The translations under genes and the position numbers were made by a program. This document shows positions 50,335-61,400 of a DNA stretch of 64,000 nt, one piece after another. The notes beneath the pieces are model-generated. The model saw only the letters and a program-made list of their open reading frames with translations, did not search any database and had not been told where the DNA came from. This DNA comes from Holacanthus passer. Lineage: Eukaryota; Chordata; Actinopteri; Pomacanthidae. Positions within the stretch are counted from its first letter, which is position 1. The number at the start of each line of letters is the position of its first letter. The stretch spans positions 14,186,001 to 14,250,000 of the forward strand of contig JAFREQ010000014.1 in assembly GCA_025331565.1 (NCBI GenBank). The letters are read 5' to 3'.

Positions 50335-50580
50335 CAGAGTACAATAGCTGTTTTGCTCTCCACTCTCCTCCATTCTCCCTCTCTCACTCTTCTCCAGCAC
50401 AAGGCTACGACATTGAGGGAATGTGATGTGATGTATTGTAGTGAATAATGTATTCTGCGAGGATTGTACAGAGCGCGTAGAGCAGATGGCAGCAGGTTGA
50501 TCTCGACGTGTGTGTGTGTGTGTGTGTTTAATGATGACAGTGTGTATATGTGTGACGTGCGTATGAGCGTGTGTCTGCCT

Positions 50581-50608
50581 GTGTGTGTGTGTGTGTGTGT
50601 GTGTGTGC
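50581..50608 (+). repeat. (GT)n microsatellite
   Basis: Uninterrupted GT run of about 14 units, immediately before a G/A-rich tract. Confidence 0.95.
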
Positions 50609-51155
50609 TCACCCACAATGGGGGAGGGGAACGAGGAGAAGAAGGGAGGAGGGAAGGAGAGTGGGGGTTGGTGTGTATGTGTGTCTATGTGAGCCTCCTT
50701 TGTGAGATAAAACATGCAAATGGTGGATTATTTTAATGCATTTTTTTTTCTGGAGCCCCGAGCCATAATCCCTAAAGCAGTTGAAATGAAAATAGTGTAT
50801 GTTTTCTTTCAAACTCTCTCCCGCCCGCTCTGTTTTTTATTCCCTGATAGGAATTTACAACTACCAGCTGTCTAGGAACAGGATCCTTTGCACTTAAATT
50901 TCTCTCTGGTGTAGTTACAGCCAAAGACTGATGATTATATCCGGATAGCATGGAATTGACTAAAGCTGGTCAGGCCTGAACTGCTCTGTTACACAGTGGA
51001 GGGATCATGGCTGTGAAATCTTTCTGATTGAATGGTGATAACAATGTCGATCGTAAAAATAGAGCTGAATGCTCAGTTTCTTACTCAGAGTGGACTGCAG
51101 ATATAAAATATGCGCATTTATAAACACTTGCACATGCTCAAGCACACTGGATGTT

Positions 51156-51175
51156 AAAAAAAAAAAAAAAAAAAA
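51156..51175 (+). repeat. A20 homopolymer
   Basis: Uninterrupted A run. No retroelement body recognised upstream. Confidence 0.9.
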
Positions 51176-53389
51176 GCATTGCAGGACTACAGCACTTATT
51201 TAGGCTTTGGGCCAACATTTATCTACAGCTTATCTACAGATTATAAACAATAAAGTGTGTGAAAATCATCATCTCAACTAACCAACTCTTGAAAAGAAAA
51301 CAAAATTGTGCTCACATGTGATGTCTTGTATTTCTCGTGTGAAATACCTGTAAACCATATGTGCCTGTGCGTCTCGTTCTCTGTGCCTCGTTAAATAACA
51401 AAGCACAGAGAACAAGAGTCTGTCTGGGCTTTTGCTTTCATTTTCAGAAGCGGTGAATATGAGCATAATAATCAGTGGTGAAAGTACACTAAAGCACACA
51501 ACCACAGATGCACACTTTTCCCCAGTATGAAGTTGTCCCCTATAGTCGAAGCAAACAGATGGTAGAATCTATTTACATTCGCTTAGGTGACGAGTTTATA
51601 TGCTTAAGGTTTTCCTGCACCTGCAGATTTTGTCTTTAAATATATAGGCGGCCATAAGATGAGGTTGCTCTCACACTGTTTATATTATACAGCTTCATTA
51701 ATCTTCAATACGACCTTCAATATTTTTTTCACTTGCTACCATAACATACACTTCCTGCTCATTTCCATCATTCACCTGTTGGTTACCTGTGTCGAGAGCT
51801 GGTGGTGTGAAGCCCCACGCTCGGCTCCTGAAGGCTCATCAGCCATGTGGCAACAACGAGATATTTCTAGGTGGCACGTTAGGCTGCGAAGTCCAGAGAC
51901 TGGTGGATGCCTGGCAACTGGCCTGTGGTACTGCTATGTTACTGAGGCCAGACAACACAACAACAGCAAACCTTTTTATTGAATCCTCCCACACCATGGA
52001 TGCAAAAATAGAGGAAAAGTCAAGCACCTTGTCATTGCCTATTTCTGCAAAAATGTTTTATCAATTAATCATGACGGGACTTGTGCATGTGAGGATTTTC
52101 TTGAACTACGAAGGCCGAATCAGAGCATATGAAACAGTAGGGAGAATAAAGCTTGTACATCCTTGTCTCTTTCATATTAGGGACAGTGAGCATAATTGAG
52201 TAAATGTATTTAAGTATTTGAGCGAGCCGATTTAGCCTCTCTGGGATGGTTGATATTGTACTTAGGAAGAATATTGCCCGAGGCAATTCATTAGTGGTAA
52301 ATAATTGAGAGGCTCGGATAGTGCTAAGGTGAAATGGCTGTTATTATTTTATGGAGTTTGTGTTCTTAGGGCTCTTCAGTTTAAGAATATTAAAAATGCA
52401 CAAGCCTTTCCACAAATTACTCACTGGAAAGATTCACAATGGGCGCTAATGACTAACCATCCATCTTCCATTGTTTTCAAGCTCTGTGAAAGTGTCTCAC
52501 TGCACCATTATCAATTCAATTTCTGCTTTTTGGTATGTTCTTTTGTTTTATGAAGGATGTTATTTTACCCTCATGCTTTTTAAATTTTTCCCTATTTTTA
52601 TTTGAGATGATTAAGGCACATCAGCTTTTGCAGAAGGATACTTTCCATTGACGTTAAAAAATAAATAAAATTAAACACCTCTAACTGCAGTTTTGGCTTA
52701 AATGGTAGCGTCCAGCCTCTTCAGAAGGGGTGTGGAGGGCGTAATGGAGCTGTCAACCAGGTGTGCAGCTGGCCAGTGTAGAGCTATATGAATGGGAAGT
52801 ACTTGTGTTGTACGTAGATCAAACACCAGCAATCTTGTTGATGTCTCATTGGTGAACTAATAAATCTGTCTCCTCTCATTGTTGAGTGCACCTGCATCTG
52901 TTTTTTTTTTAACCTCAGATAACACATGCAAATGTCTTTTTTTTTTTACATTAATTTGCATTCAACTAAGTTTTTATCTGCTGGAAGGTTTACTAAAGAA
53001 CCTCACTGGTTTTTTTTGTTGTGTCTTTTATGTCCGTGCATGCTTCAACTCTTCTGTTAAAAATTGTCATCTTTACATGTTGGTTTTCCGGTGACACAAC
53101 TTAAAGGCCACTGAGGTTTTATTTAACATCTTACCACTGCGTGACAACCAAGAAATGGGGGAGCATGTGAAGGTCTGATCGGTTATTCACAGCACTGTTT
53201 GCACTATAATAGCATGATGTGTTTAGCCGGTGGTCTGTGGTCTGGGTGCGAGAGCTGTACGTCTTCAACAAGTCATCAGTTGTGTATGGTTGTGTAGTGT
53301 TCGACGCTGACAGGTGTGATTCGATTCTATCCGCTTTACTCTGGAGGTGATAGTGTTAGCAGGTCCGTCTGACCTCATGACCCTGACTT

Positions 53390-53470
53390 GTCATCAATGC
53401 CACCAGGAGGTCGAAAGTTCCACTTCTACAACACTTGATGACAGGATATCTCTAATCCTAATGAGGAAGT
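53390..53470 (+). repeat. Possible short fragment of repeat family A
   Basis: Words such as GCCACCAGGAGGTCGAAAGT and AATCCTAATGAGG resemble the family's GCGCCACCA..AGGTCAAA and ATCCTAATGA segments. It is too short to be sure. Confidence 0.3.
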
Positions 53471-54397
53471 ATAAAACTAAAAATATGCTCATATACAGAG
53501 GATGAACCCTTTTAATGTTTACATATTTTTCAACCATGCAAAAATGTTTTCCAGTGTGGAATGAGCATTTCATTGGACAACTAGTGTGGAAGTCTACCAT
53601 GTTATGTGGTTTTAAGTATGTGAGCTGATGTTTGCAGGTCGTATTTATAATGAAGGTTGTGTTAGATTACTCTCACTTGTTCATAACCCGACGTTTGCTG
53701 CGAGCTGTGTTGCCTACATGGAGACAGTGTAAATCCACTCGCTGCTCCATGATACTCCTTTGGTCTCCAGATCCTTGGCTCGGTGCCAGGGTTCAGCCCC
53801 ACTGTCTTGTCGGGGGGTTGTGTATATGCTTGTCAGTGTGTGTAAGCGAGTAGGGAGGTGGGCACAGGGAGGAGGCGTGTTCGCGGTAGAGGGGATGTCA
53901 GCTCATTAACCTCCATTCTTCTCCTAGCATGGCGCTGCGTAGAGTCACTCTGTAAGTCTCATGTCATTACTCCTCCCCCTGCACGCGTGTGCTGGGCGTG
54001 AGGAGCAGAGGCAGGGAGGGAGGAGGGAAAGGTTCATGAGGGAGGAGGGGGGGCTTGACATGTTCCTTTACAAATGCCCTGCTTGTATCTCGCAAAAACT
54101 AAAGCCCCGCCATCTCGTTTCCTTCCCCACTTTTGTCTTCTCTGTCTCTTCTCTTTCTCTCCCTGCTGTCTCTCTCTCTAACCACAGGCCCGGTACAGTG
54201 TGGGTGAACGAGGGGTTAGGCTCCACACTGCCCCACCCCAAGGCATCAATCCAGCTAGGAAAAGACTGCCCACTGCTGTGGTGAGATACAGTAGCCAAGC
54301 CTCCAATTTCTGAAACCTCATTTGTTTATGTTAGGCAATTCATTTAGAAAGGTGTACCACAAGGTACTGACCTGGGCCCAGTGGAATTTTTGGAGGC

Positions 54398-54928
54398 TCA
54401 AAACCAAGAATATCTAGAGTTGTGATGAAATTGCTCTTTACGGAGAAACATACTCAAACTCGTGAAATCCCTACAAGAATAAACACATGCACTTACTGTA
54501 CATACTTCATGCATACGTCTGAATACAATAGAAAAACTGATTTTACATTCTTCACCACACAACACAAATATTACCTTCAAAAACAGGCACACTAACTGGA
54601 ATTCACACATGATATCTGGAGTTGTGTCTCTTAATTGCGGCAAAATATGTGTGAAAACATGCAAAGGTGCAAAATACGCCTTTGTAGTTGTTATAGTTGG
54701 GTCACACTGTGTGGGCATCCTTAGAAACAAATCACGTCTGAATCTGAAAACATCCTCAGAGTTCATCTTTAACCACTTTTTTCTATTTTCTGATGAATAA
54801 ATAACTGTAATACAGAACAATTTTACAGAGAAGATGCCAATAGTGCCTAAAATATAACACATAGATATTTCATCAGACGGCCTGATGTCAGAATAATATG
54901 TTGCAGTGTTACTTCCTGTGAATTTCAT
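54398..54928 (-). other. Longest non-repetitive ORF (176 codons), no recognised product
   Basis: This is the longest open frame in the window not built on simple repeats. The translation is rich in Cys, Phe, Ile and Leu, with stretches that could be membrane-like, but shows no domain or motif I recognise. It lies antisense in tox2 intron 1 in AT-rich DNA. By a rough estimate a frame this long could occur by chance about once in a few windows of this size. I do not call it a gene. Confidence 0.12.
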
Positions 54929-55612
54929 ATCTTTTGTTTTGCTGATCTATTGGACTGTCTGATGTTATTGGTAATAATATAGCACACTTCCCTGTAAGCA
55001 AAATGTAAACCTGTAAAGTGTTGCGTAAATATCTGTGCGTGCATTACTAGTGCTATAATTACTTGCTCTTTGAAAGTGAACACACCGCAACCTGATTATC
55101 AGCAACAGTAATTCAACAGTTCCCTCCCACCTCCATAACTGTAAGTTCTGTACATCCATCCCGTAATGGTGCACACTGAATCTGACACCATAACCCTTTG
55201 TGTGTCTCCCAACAAAGAAGACTACCTATAGAAATAGGTTGATGTGTTTCCTGTGCTCCTAATGATTTATTTTAGTCACTACCAGAACAGTAAGACTTTT
55301 TTCCCTTTGCTCTTTCATACTTTATTCTGCGCTGAGGCAAGAGAGCAGTAGATTGCAATAAGATAACCAATTATATGCTAGAGGAAACCAGAGTTGTTTT
55401 TTTTTTTCTGCTGCAGTTATCTGATGCTGCGGTGAGCAGAGGCAAAGGGCTGGGGTAATGTGACATTCACTCTGCCCTTTATCTTCTCTCATCGCTGTTT
55501 ACCCCAGTCAGTTAAAAGTGGCTTGTGCTCTGCATCCTCTCCTGCTGCCAGAGAAACCTCACTGACGTAGACTCACACAGAGACATGCACTTACTGTATG
55601 GACACACGCGTT

Positions 55613-55614
<2 letters not shown>

Positions 55615-55652
<38 letters not shown>
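55615..55652 (+). repeat. (CA)n microsatellite
   Basis: About 19 CA units ending in CGCGTGCGC, an alternating purine-pyrimidine run favourable to Z-DNA. Confidence 0.95.
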
Positions 55653-55654
<2 letters not shown>

Positions 55655-56164
55655 GTGCGCACTGACATTCTCACCCCAGACCAGACAGTGTAAGTGTCAG
55701 GTAGACTGGTGGGATAACCACTTTCCTTCTAGCGGCGGCCATGTTGTTAAGTATAGCACTACTGCACCTGCTGGGACTAGCGGCTAATTGCATGTGATTC
55801 TACTGCGCTTGATGCTAAGAAGGTGTTTCCCAGCACTGGTTAGCAGGTAGGCTGCTGAAGGCTACCGCGGCAGGATGAGGGAGGCCGTGTGGGTGGCACT
55901 TTGGTCTGACATAATTTTTTTGCTGTTACACCTTTGCACATGCACTCGCACGTGGCGCACTCCTTGTTTATGACCTCTTTTGCACTCTGATGCTGCACAG
56001 ACTGTTCTGACGATGTACAGTCAGGCTATATGATGCAGACGTTTCCTCCAACGAGTCCAACATGCAGAGAAACTTTGGCCTGAAGTGGCACCTTAATAGA
56101 CTCATAAACAGTAACAGATTTTTTTTACATTATCACCTTTAAAGTTCATTTGGCAAACTTGGTA

Positions 56165-56575
56165 GAAAACAGTTGCCTATTTACATCCAGCAGAGAGCAA
56201 CATTCATTTGAAGTCATGTTTCTGGCCCTCTGATGAATGTTATTTCTAATATTATATTTACTCTCCCTTTAGCTCTGTTTTGGTCTCCGCCAACACCTGA
56301 ATGAAATATCTGGGTCTTTCTGTGCTAAATGTCATCACGCATTCGCAAACTTTGTCTGTTTGAGTACAGTTGGGTTTTACAGCTTTTGCAGCGAGAGAGA
56401 CCCAAAATAGTAAAGTTGCAGGTCAGAAATCAAAACTATGAGCTAAAAGATGCTAAAACACTGCAAATGAGGTGAACTGGAGAGTAATAATCCTCTTTTC
56501 ACATGCAAATGGTCATGTGATCAGTTGTTCATATGAACATCTATCACAGACACTTTAATGAAAGTAAAGGATACA
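56165..56575 (+). repeat. Interspersed repeat family B, copy 2
   Basis: Shares in order with copy 1: GAGCAACATTCATTTG, AAGTCATG, TTTAGCTCTGTTTTGGTCTCC, CCAACACCTGAATGAAATAT, GAGCTAAAAGATGCTAAAAC. Orientation matches copy 1, 6.7 kb away in the same intron. Confidence 0.7.
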
Positions 56576-57061
56576 AGTGAAAAGTGAAATACATTTGTTT
56601 CCTAAAAAGCAGTGACGCTGTGTGGACGTTTTCCATCTGGTACAATATCTTATAGTATTAAACAGTCACAGACTTGGCAGGATGGTAAACATGAGCCAGC
56701 TGTGTGCTGTTTACCGACACCATGTAACATGATTTCTCTGTATTAGAGTTCTAATTGTTTAAACAGGTTTTTTGCCGCTACCGTTTGCAACCACAAATAT
56801 GAAGTTACTCATTGTCAGCTTCAACAGAAAATCATGTCACTTTAAAGATTACTTCCTCTTGAAATGATTTTGATAAAGATAAGGCAAAAAAAAAGATTCT
56901 TAAAGCTCTAGACTGTGATTGCTGTTAAAACAGTGTGAGTTATCATGCGTCACCATCGCCGTTCTGCTTTTTTAGCCTGTTGTGAACTCACTAACTCACA
57001 GTGAACCAGAGTTCACAGTGGAAACAAAACCTTATTTAGCACCAACCCACCTGGCCTTCCT

Positions 57062-57062
<1 letters not shown>

Positions 57063-57136
<74 letters not shown>
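57063..57136 (+). repeat. (CA)37 microsatellite
   Basis: 74 bp of uninterrupted CA, the longest perfect dinucleotide array in the window. Expected to be highly polymorphic. Confidence 0.97.
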
Positions 57137-57137
<1 letters not shown>

Positions 57138-57990
57138 CCTTTCTCCTCAATCTCCCCTCCCATCTCTGCTGTTGACTGTTGGTTCTGTTTTGTGGTCGCT
57201 CCAGTGCAACAGAAAGTGGATGAATGAGAGTTTCAGCCTGCCTTTTTTATTTTTACACATCACAAGGTGTAGGTGGAGCCGGAAGCGGTTGGAACCTGCA
57301 TCACGTCTTTTGTATAAAAAAAAGGTAGTTTTTTTTTCCAAGCCGTTTCTGATGGGAAGGACGCCGTGTGTTCGTGTGCATTGTTTCACTGTGGAATGCT
57401 TCAGACCTAACCATAACAAACAGGCCTCATTAGACGTGAGCTGATGGATTGCACCATCGCTGACGATTAAACTAAATATTTCTTTAACTGAATCAGCTGG
57501 AGAGGTAATGCACACAGTCTTTTAAACACTTTTGAAACAGTCCTCGGAGGAAATGCAGCGCTGCACCGACTCCAATTCCTCTAATTAAATACTGTCTAGG
57601 ATGGCGCGAGGCCAGCAAATTCCAACCAGAATTCCATCAAAATCCCTCCGAGAGATACGGCGAGCCGCTGCGTGTATCTTGTCCGTATCTGCCCGTGCCG
57701 TCTTTGTGGCCCGCTGACCGGCGCACGGTGCGTCCAGACAAACATAGCCTGGCTTTTGCATATGAAAATGAACCGTGCAGCTGATAAAGGTGATGATACA
57801 TAAGATGCTGGGTGTTGGTGGATGTGACCCCGGCGCTGCTGCAGCTGAGTGTGCACATGTCGTGTGTGTGTTTGTGTAGAGTGCGTGTGTGCAGGATCAA
57901 ACTCTCACACCCAGGAAGAGGCCCTGTTTCCCTTATCTAACGACAACAGAGCATGTGTCACCATGGCCACAGGCTGCGCTTTTTATGGGC
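57137..57990. other. Intron 1, 57.1-58.0 kb, single-copy
   Basis: No exon recognised. The section 57540-57725 is repeat-free and CpG-bearing (for example CGAGAGATACGGCGAGCCG) and may be regulatory. Confidence 0.4.
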
Positions 57991-57991
57991 T

Positions 57992-58006
57992 TTGTGTGTA
58001 TGTGTG

Positions 58007-58037
<31 letters not shown>

Positions 58038-58050
58038 TTGTGTGTGTGTG
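57992..58050 (+). repeat. GT microsatellite, imperfect
   Basis: GT units with TTTG and TATG interruptions, followed at once by a perfect 17-bp tandem duplication (58051-58067 and 58068-58084). Confidence 0.95.
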
Positions 58051-58182
58051 CCATGTTCATTGTTTGCCCATGTTCATTGTTTGCTTGGGGCGTGGTGCAA
58101 CACCGGAATTGTTACTATAGTCTCCTCTCTTCCCTCTTTCTCTTTCCTCCACCAGTGCAACTCTGAAATCTATCTACTATAG

Positions 58183-58183
<1 letters not shown>

Positions 58184-58217
<34 letters not shown>

Positions 58218-58219
58218 TC
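58184..58219 (+). repeat. TTTC tetranucleotide microsatellite
   Basis: Nine TTTC units in a pyrimidine-rich setting (58120-58270). Confidence 0.95.
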
Positions 58220-58271
58220 CATTCTGTCTCTTCCTGCCTTTTAACCTCTTTGTCTTTCTTCCTCTGTTTTT

Positions 58272-58273
<2 letters not shown>

Positions 58274-58302
<29 letters not shown>

Positions 58303-58336
58303 CACAAGTCTGTCTGTCTGTCTGTCTGTCTGTCTC
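58274..58336 (+). repeat. Compound (GT)n / (GTCT)n microsatellite
   Basis: About 14 GT units, then CACAA, then about seven TGTC units. Confidence 0.95.
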
Positions 58337-58444
58337 ATCCTCTCGTCTGGCTTTGAACCAGCCGTGACAAGTTGGGCAACATCAAAATTCAGTGGCGCAT
58401 TGTCTCAGGTTGAGGTTTGTTAGGTCTCTCCTACAGCTTAATTG

Positions 58445-58520
58445 AACAGAGGACGAGGGAGAGAGACAGAGATGTAAAAAGAGAAATAAAGAGAAGAGGG
58501 GGAAGATGAGGAAGAAGGGT
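58445..58520. repeat. Purine-rich tract
   Basis: G/A-rich on the + strand, 170 bp downstream of the pyrimidine-rich TTTC region with the compound GT array between them. Confidence 0.7.
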
Positions 58521-58924
58521 GCTCAAACAGGCATACATATTGCATGAGTACCCCCACCACCACCTCCGCCACCACACCCTTTCTTCACAGAATGGCTGTG
58601 TACTGTTCTGGGCTTATTAATTCCGCTCGGTGAGAGAATTATTTTTAGAGACTTGGTGTACTGGCAAAGGCTTTTAAAGTCACAAGTATTACACATTCTG
58701 CTTATAGATTCCCTTTTATAAATTGAAAAGTTCTAAAAGTTTGTTGTGGTTGTTCTTTAGTGTGATACTGTATGTTTTTATTGCACTTTTACAGATGTTG
58801 CAATGAACTTGAATGTTGATGGGGTGAAAGTCTAACCTTCCCCATTTTCTTTACTCCCACCTATATCTCGTCACCACCATAATATACGAACTGTAATATG
58901 GTATATGATGTGGTTGTAAAGTGT

Positions 58925-59300
58925 TAGAAGATCATTTACTGAAGTAAAAGTCACAGTGTGAAAATACTGTAAAACATTGCCTCAAGTAAGAGAACGGCCC
59001 CTTCAGAGTGTGTATTATTTATATTATTGCATTATTAATATTAATGCATTAACTTATAAGCAGCATTTTAATGTTGCAACCGCTCACGGTAGATTTCCAA
59101 CTACTTTCTGAACTTTTGAGGAGTTTAACCTATAACAACAATAATGTTTTGTATGTAAAATCTTCATCTGCTGTAAAGGAAACAGCAAGTGTAACTGTTA
59201 AATGAATGCAGTGGAGTAAAAAGTGCAATATTTTATATGAAGAAGAAGAACATACTTCAAACTTTTACATAAGCACAGTACTTACTTTCCCTTTGAGACA
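58925..59300. repeat. Interspersed repeat family C, copy 3
   Basis: Contains TTTACTGAAGTAAAAGTCAC, GTGTGAAAATACTGTAAAAC and the shared AAATGAATGCAGTGGAGTAAA core. It is the third member of this family in the window and lies in tox2 intron 1. Confidence 0.65.
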
Positions 59301-59904
59301 AGCTTGTGATAACTATATATAACTATATATAATAACATAATAGTTACATAGTTACATAAATGAACCTGAATTGTAGTTTAGTTATTTATATTAGTAGATA
59401 GATTCAAGTTAGTATTTGTATGTTTCAGATGAATAGATCCACTTATGTAAGTCACGGCAAATATTGTTTTATTTTGCTTCCTAGATAATTGGTTTCCTCG
59501 CGCTTTTTTTTTTTTTTTCATCATTACGAGGTCATTTTTCTCTCTAATGATTGGACAGTTGTGGCATTACAGAGGCACACCAGCGGTTCATCTCCGCCCA
59601 ACCCCCCTCCCTTCACAAACAGATGTTGCCTCGAAGGCTTTATGAGGAGCTTATATGAATTGTCCATCAATCAAAAGCAATCTTCAGTGGAGTCTGTAAT
59701 TTTGCCTCCAATCCTGCCATCAACCGTCTCACCGGTGCACTCTGAGATGAAAAGGTCCCAGCATTGTATTGCACCATTAGCACTGTGTAAATATTACATG
59801 TTTTCCCTGGATATGCTAGTTAGCATTACTTCCACCTTGTGGCTTCATTATTTTTGAAATGCTCAGCTTTGTCGATGATTGCGAGGCATGACCTAGTTCC
59901 AGGA

Positions 59905-60310
59905 CTCCTCTCTCTCTCTCTCCCTCTCTCTGTCTCTCTCTTTCACTGTCTTTACTTTCTCACTTTTCGTCCTCATTTGCTCGTTCTCTACGTCTTGTTT
60001 CATCCTACCTCCATCTCTCCACCTCATTTTCTTCTCACGCCGGATCTGTCTACCTCTCTCTTTGTCATTTATTCATTGTCTTTCTCCATTTACTGCCTCA
60101 GCATTGCCTTCGTCCTTTCAGTCTCTCTCTCTTTTCTGCCTCTCTCTTAGTCCCATCTTCCTTCTCTCTCATGTATGCATTCTTTATTTCTCAATTTGTC
60201 TCCCTTCCACAACCTATTATTATTTTTCTCTATTCTCCCTCCCTCTCTCTCTCTCTACCCCTCCCTGCCTCTCTACCCCTCTTCTCCATGTTTTTATTCC
60301 TCTCTCCCAG
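59905..60310. repeat. Long polypyrimidine tract
   Basis: About 400 bp in which the + strand is largely C and T, made of CTCT runs and irregular CCTC/TTCC words. It lies 2.6 kb upstream of the exon 2 acceptor, so it is far outside normal acceptor range. Confidence 0.8.
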
Positions 60311-60495
60311 CACCACGTGTGTCACGGGGGGAAACATCGCGAGCAGTGGTCCCTGCTGAACAATTACCATGCAAAGCAATCCAAATAGAGATGTTTGCCG
60401 AAAACAACATGTGTGTAATTACTGCTTAATGAGGCCCTTGTCTCAGGCAGAATGCCCAATTAGACTGCCGATGAGAAAGCGATGCCAAGGCCCAC
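60311..60495. promoter_or_regulatory. Single-copy island between polypyrimidine and polypurine tracts; candidate enhancer
   Basis: Composition changes sharply at both edges. The island has GTGTAATTACTGCTTAATGA and CCCAATTAGACTG homeodomain-like cores and ACAATTACCATGC. Preservation of non-repetitive sequence between two expanded simple-sequence tracts hints at selection. Inference only. Confidence 0.3.
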
Positions 60496-60735
60496 TGAAG
60501 GAGGAGAGAGAAGAGGGGGAACGAGGGCCGGGCAGGGAGATGGAGAAGTAGAGGGAGGTTGTATCACGGAGAGAGGTGGGGACGATGAGAACATGGGAGG
60601 AGAGGAGAGAGAAAGCAGCGAGGAGGGGAGGTAGAAAAGAGGAAGAGACATAAAGGTGGAAAGAGATGGAGAGAGAGAGAGAGAGAGAGAGAGAAAATGA
60701 AAGAGGAAGGGAACAACAGAGAAAGAGAAGATGAT
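60496..60735. repeat. Long polypurine tract
   Basis: About 240 bp of nearly pure G/A on the + strand, with a GA microsatellite at 60668-60695. It is broadly complementary in composition to the tract at 59905-60310. Confidence 0.8.
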
Positions 60736-61049
60736 TTCTGCAGTAAACGTGGAGCAGTGGCAGAGCTGATAGCATTGAGCTGAGGATAAATTGGCATTTT
60801 AAGTGGGAGAGCGAGGCAGTGCAAAGGAGAGCTATCGAGAGAAGAGCAAGGGGGGGGAAACAGCTTTGCATTGCAATATGTGGGCAGCCATGTTGAAGCA
60901 CAAAATGGCTGACCTTTCAAGGCTGCATTTGGCCTTTTTGGTGGATGTTATATTGCAGATGAATATGGTGATAATGAACAATGTCTGACTTCATTGCTTC
61001 ATTTGGAGCTGAAAGAAGCAGCAATGAGGCTCAAAAAATTAATTTTGCA

Positions 61050-61400
61050 GCGTAAGTTAAAATGCGGTTAAAAATGGCGTTGTTCAGCGAGTGTACTCTC
61101 TTTCCGCCCGAGAGAATCTTATCCCAAAGAAGCTCTCGAAATGACTTTGCGTCACCGGTGACATCAAAGTGGATTTCAATTGAATGAAATTGCTCAGTTA
61201 GGCGAGGACAAGAGGCTTTCATGTGAGGAGCAAAGAGTTTATTGCAGATATGTCACCAAGGTCAACATCACTTTGGCCCTCTCAGCGAGCCGCAGTCACT
61301 TCTCGCTGTCAGGTGATAGACGCGGCCATGCTTCATTAAGCAAATTATTGTCCGTATCTCCAGTGTAGAGCGTTGAACAATTAGTCAGCATTCAGTTTCA
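61050..61400. promoter_or_regulatory. Candidate conserved non-coding element
   Basis: Repeat-free block with CpG-bearing and AT-rich words intermixed (CAATTGAATGAAATTGC, TTCATTAAGCAAATTATTG), 1.5-1.9 kb upstream of exon 2. Judged by texture only. Confidence 0.25.

Larger units (their letters stand above)
49806..56164. other. Intron 1, 49.8-56.2 kb
   Basis: No supported exon. Large CT and GT arrays occupy 50.07-50.61 kb, and there is an A20 run (51156-51175). Two octamers face each other at 52925 and 52954, purine-rich DNA lies at 54001-54055 and a CA array at 55615-55652. The 136-codon frame at 51789-52199 and the antisense 176-codon frame at 54398-54928 have no recognisable product. Confidence 0.45.

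Noticed and set aside
50218..50715. 165-codon antisense ORF rich in His/Thr and Arg/Glu
   Set aside because: The translation is GT and CT microsatellites (HTHTHT, RERERE). No coding character.
51789..52199. 136-codon ORF on the + strand in intron 1
   Set aside because: No recognised motif, and it would need to be a single-exon gene without a visible promoter. Most likely a chance open frame.
60443..60901. 152-codon antisense ORF rich in Ser/Leu
   Set aside because: It is the reverse reading of the polypurine tract, giving SLSLSL-type low complexity.
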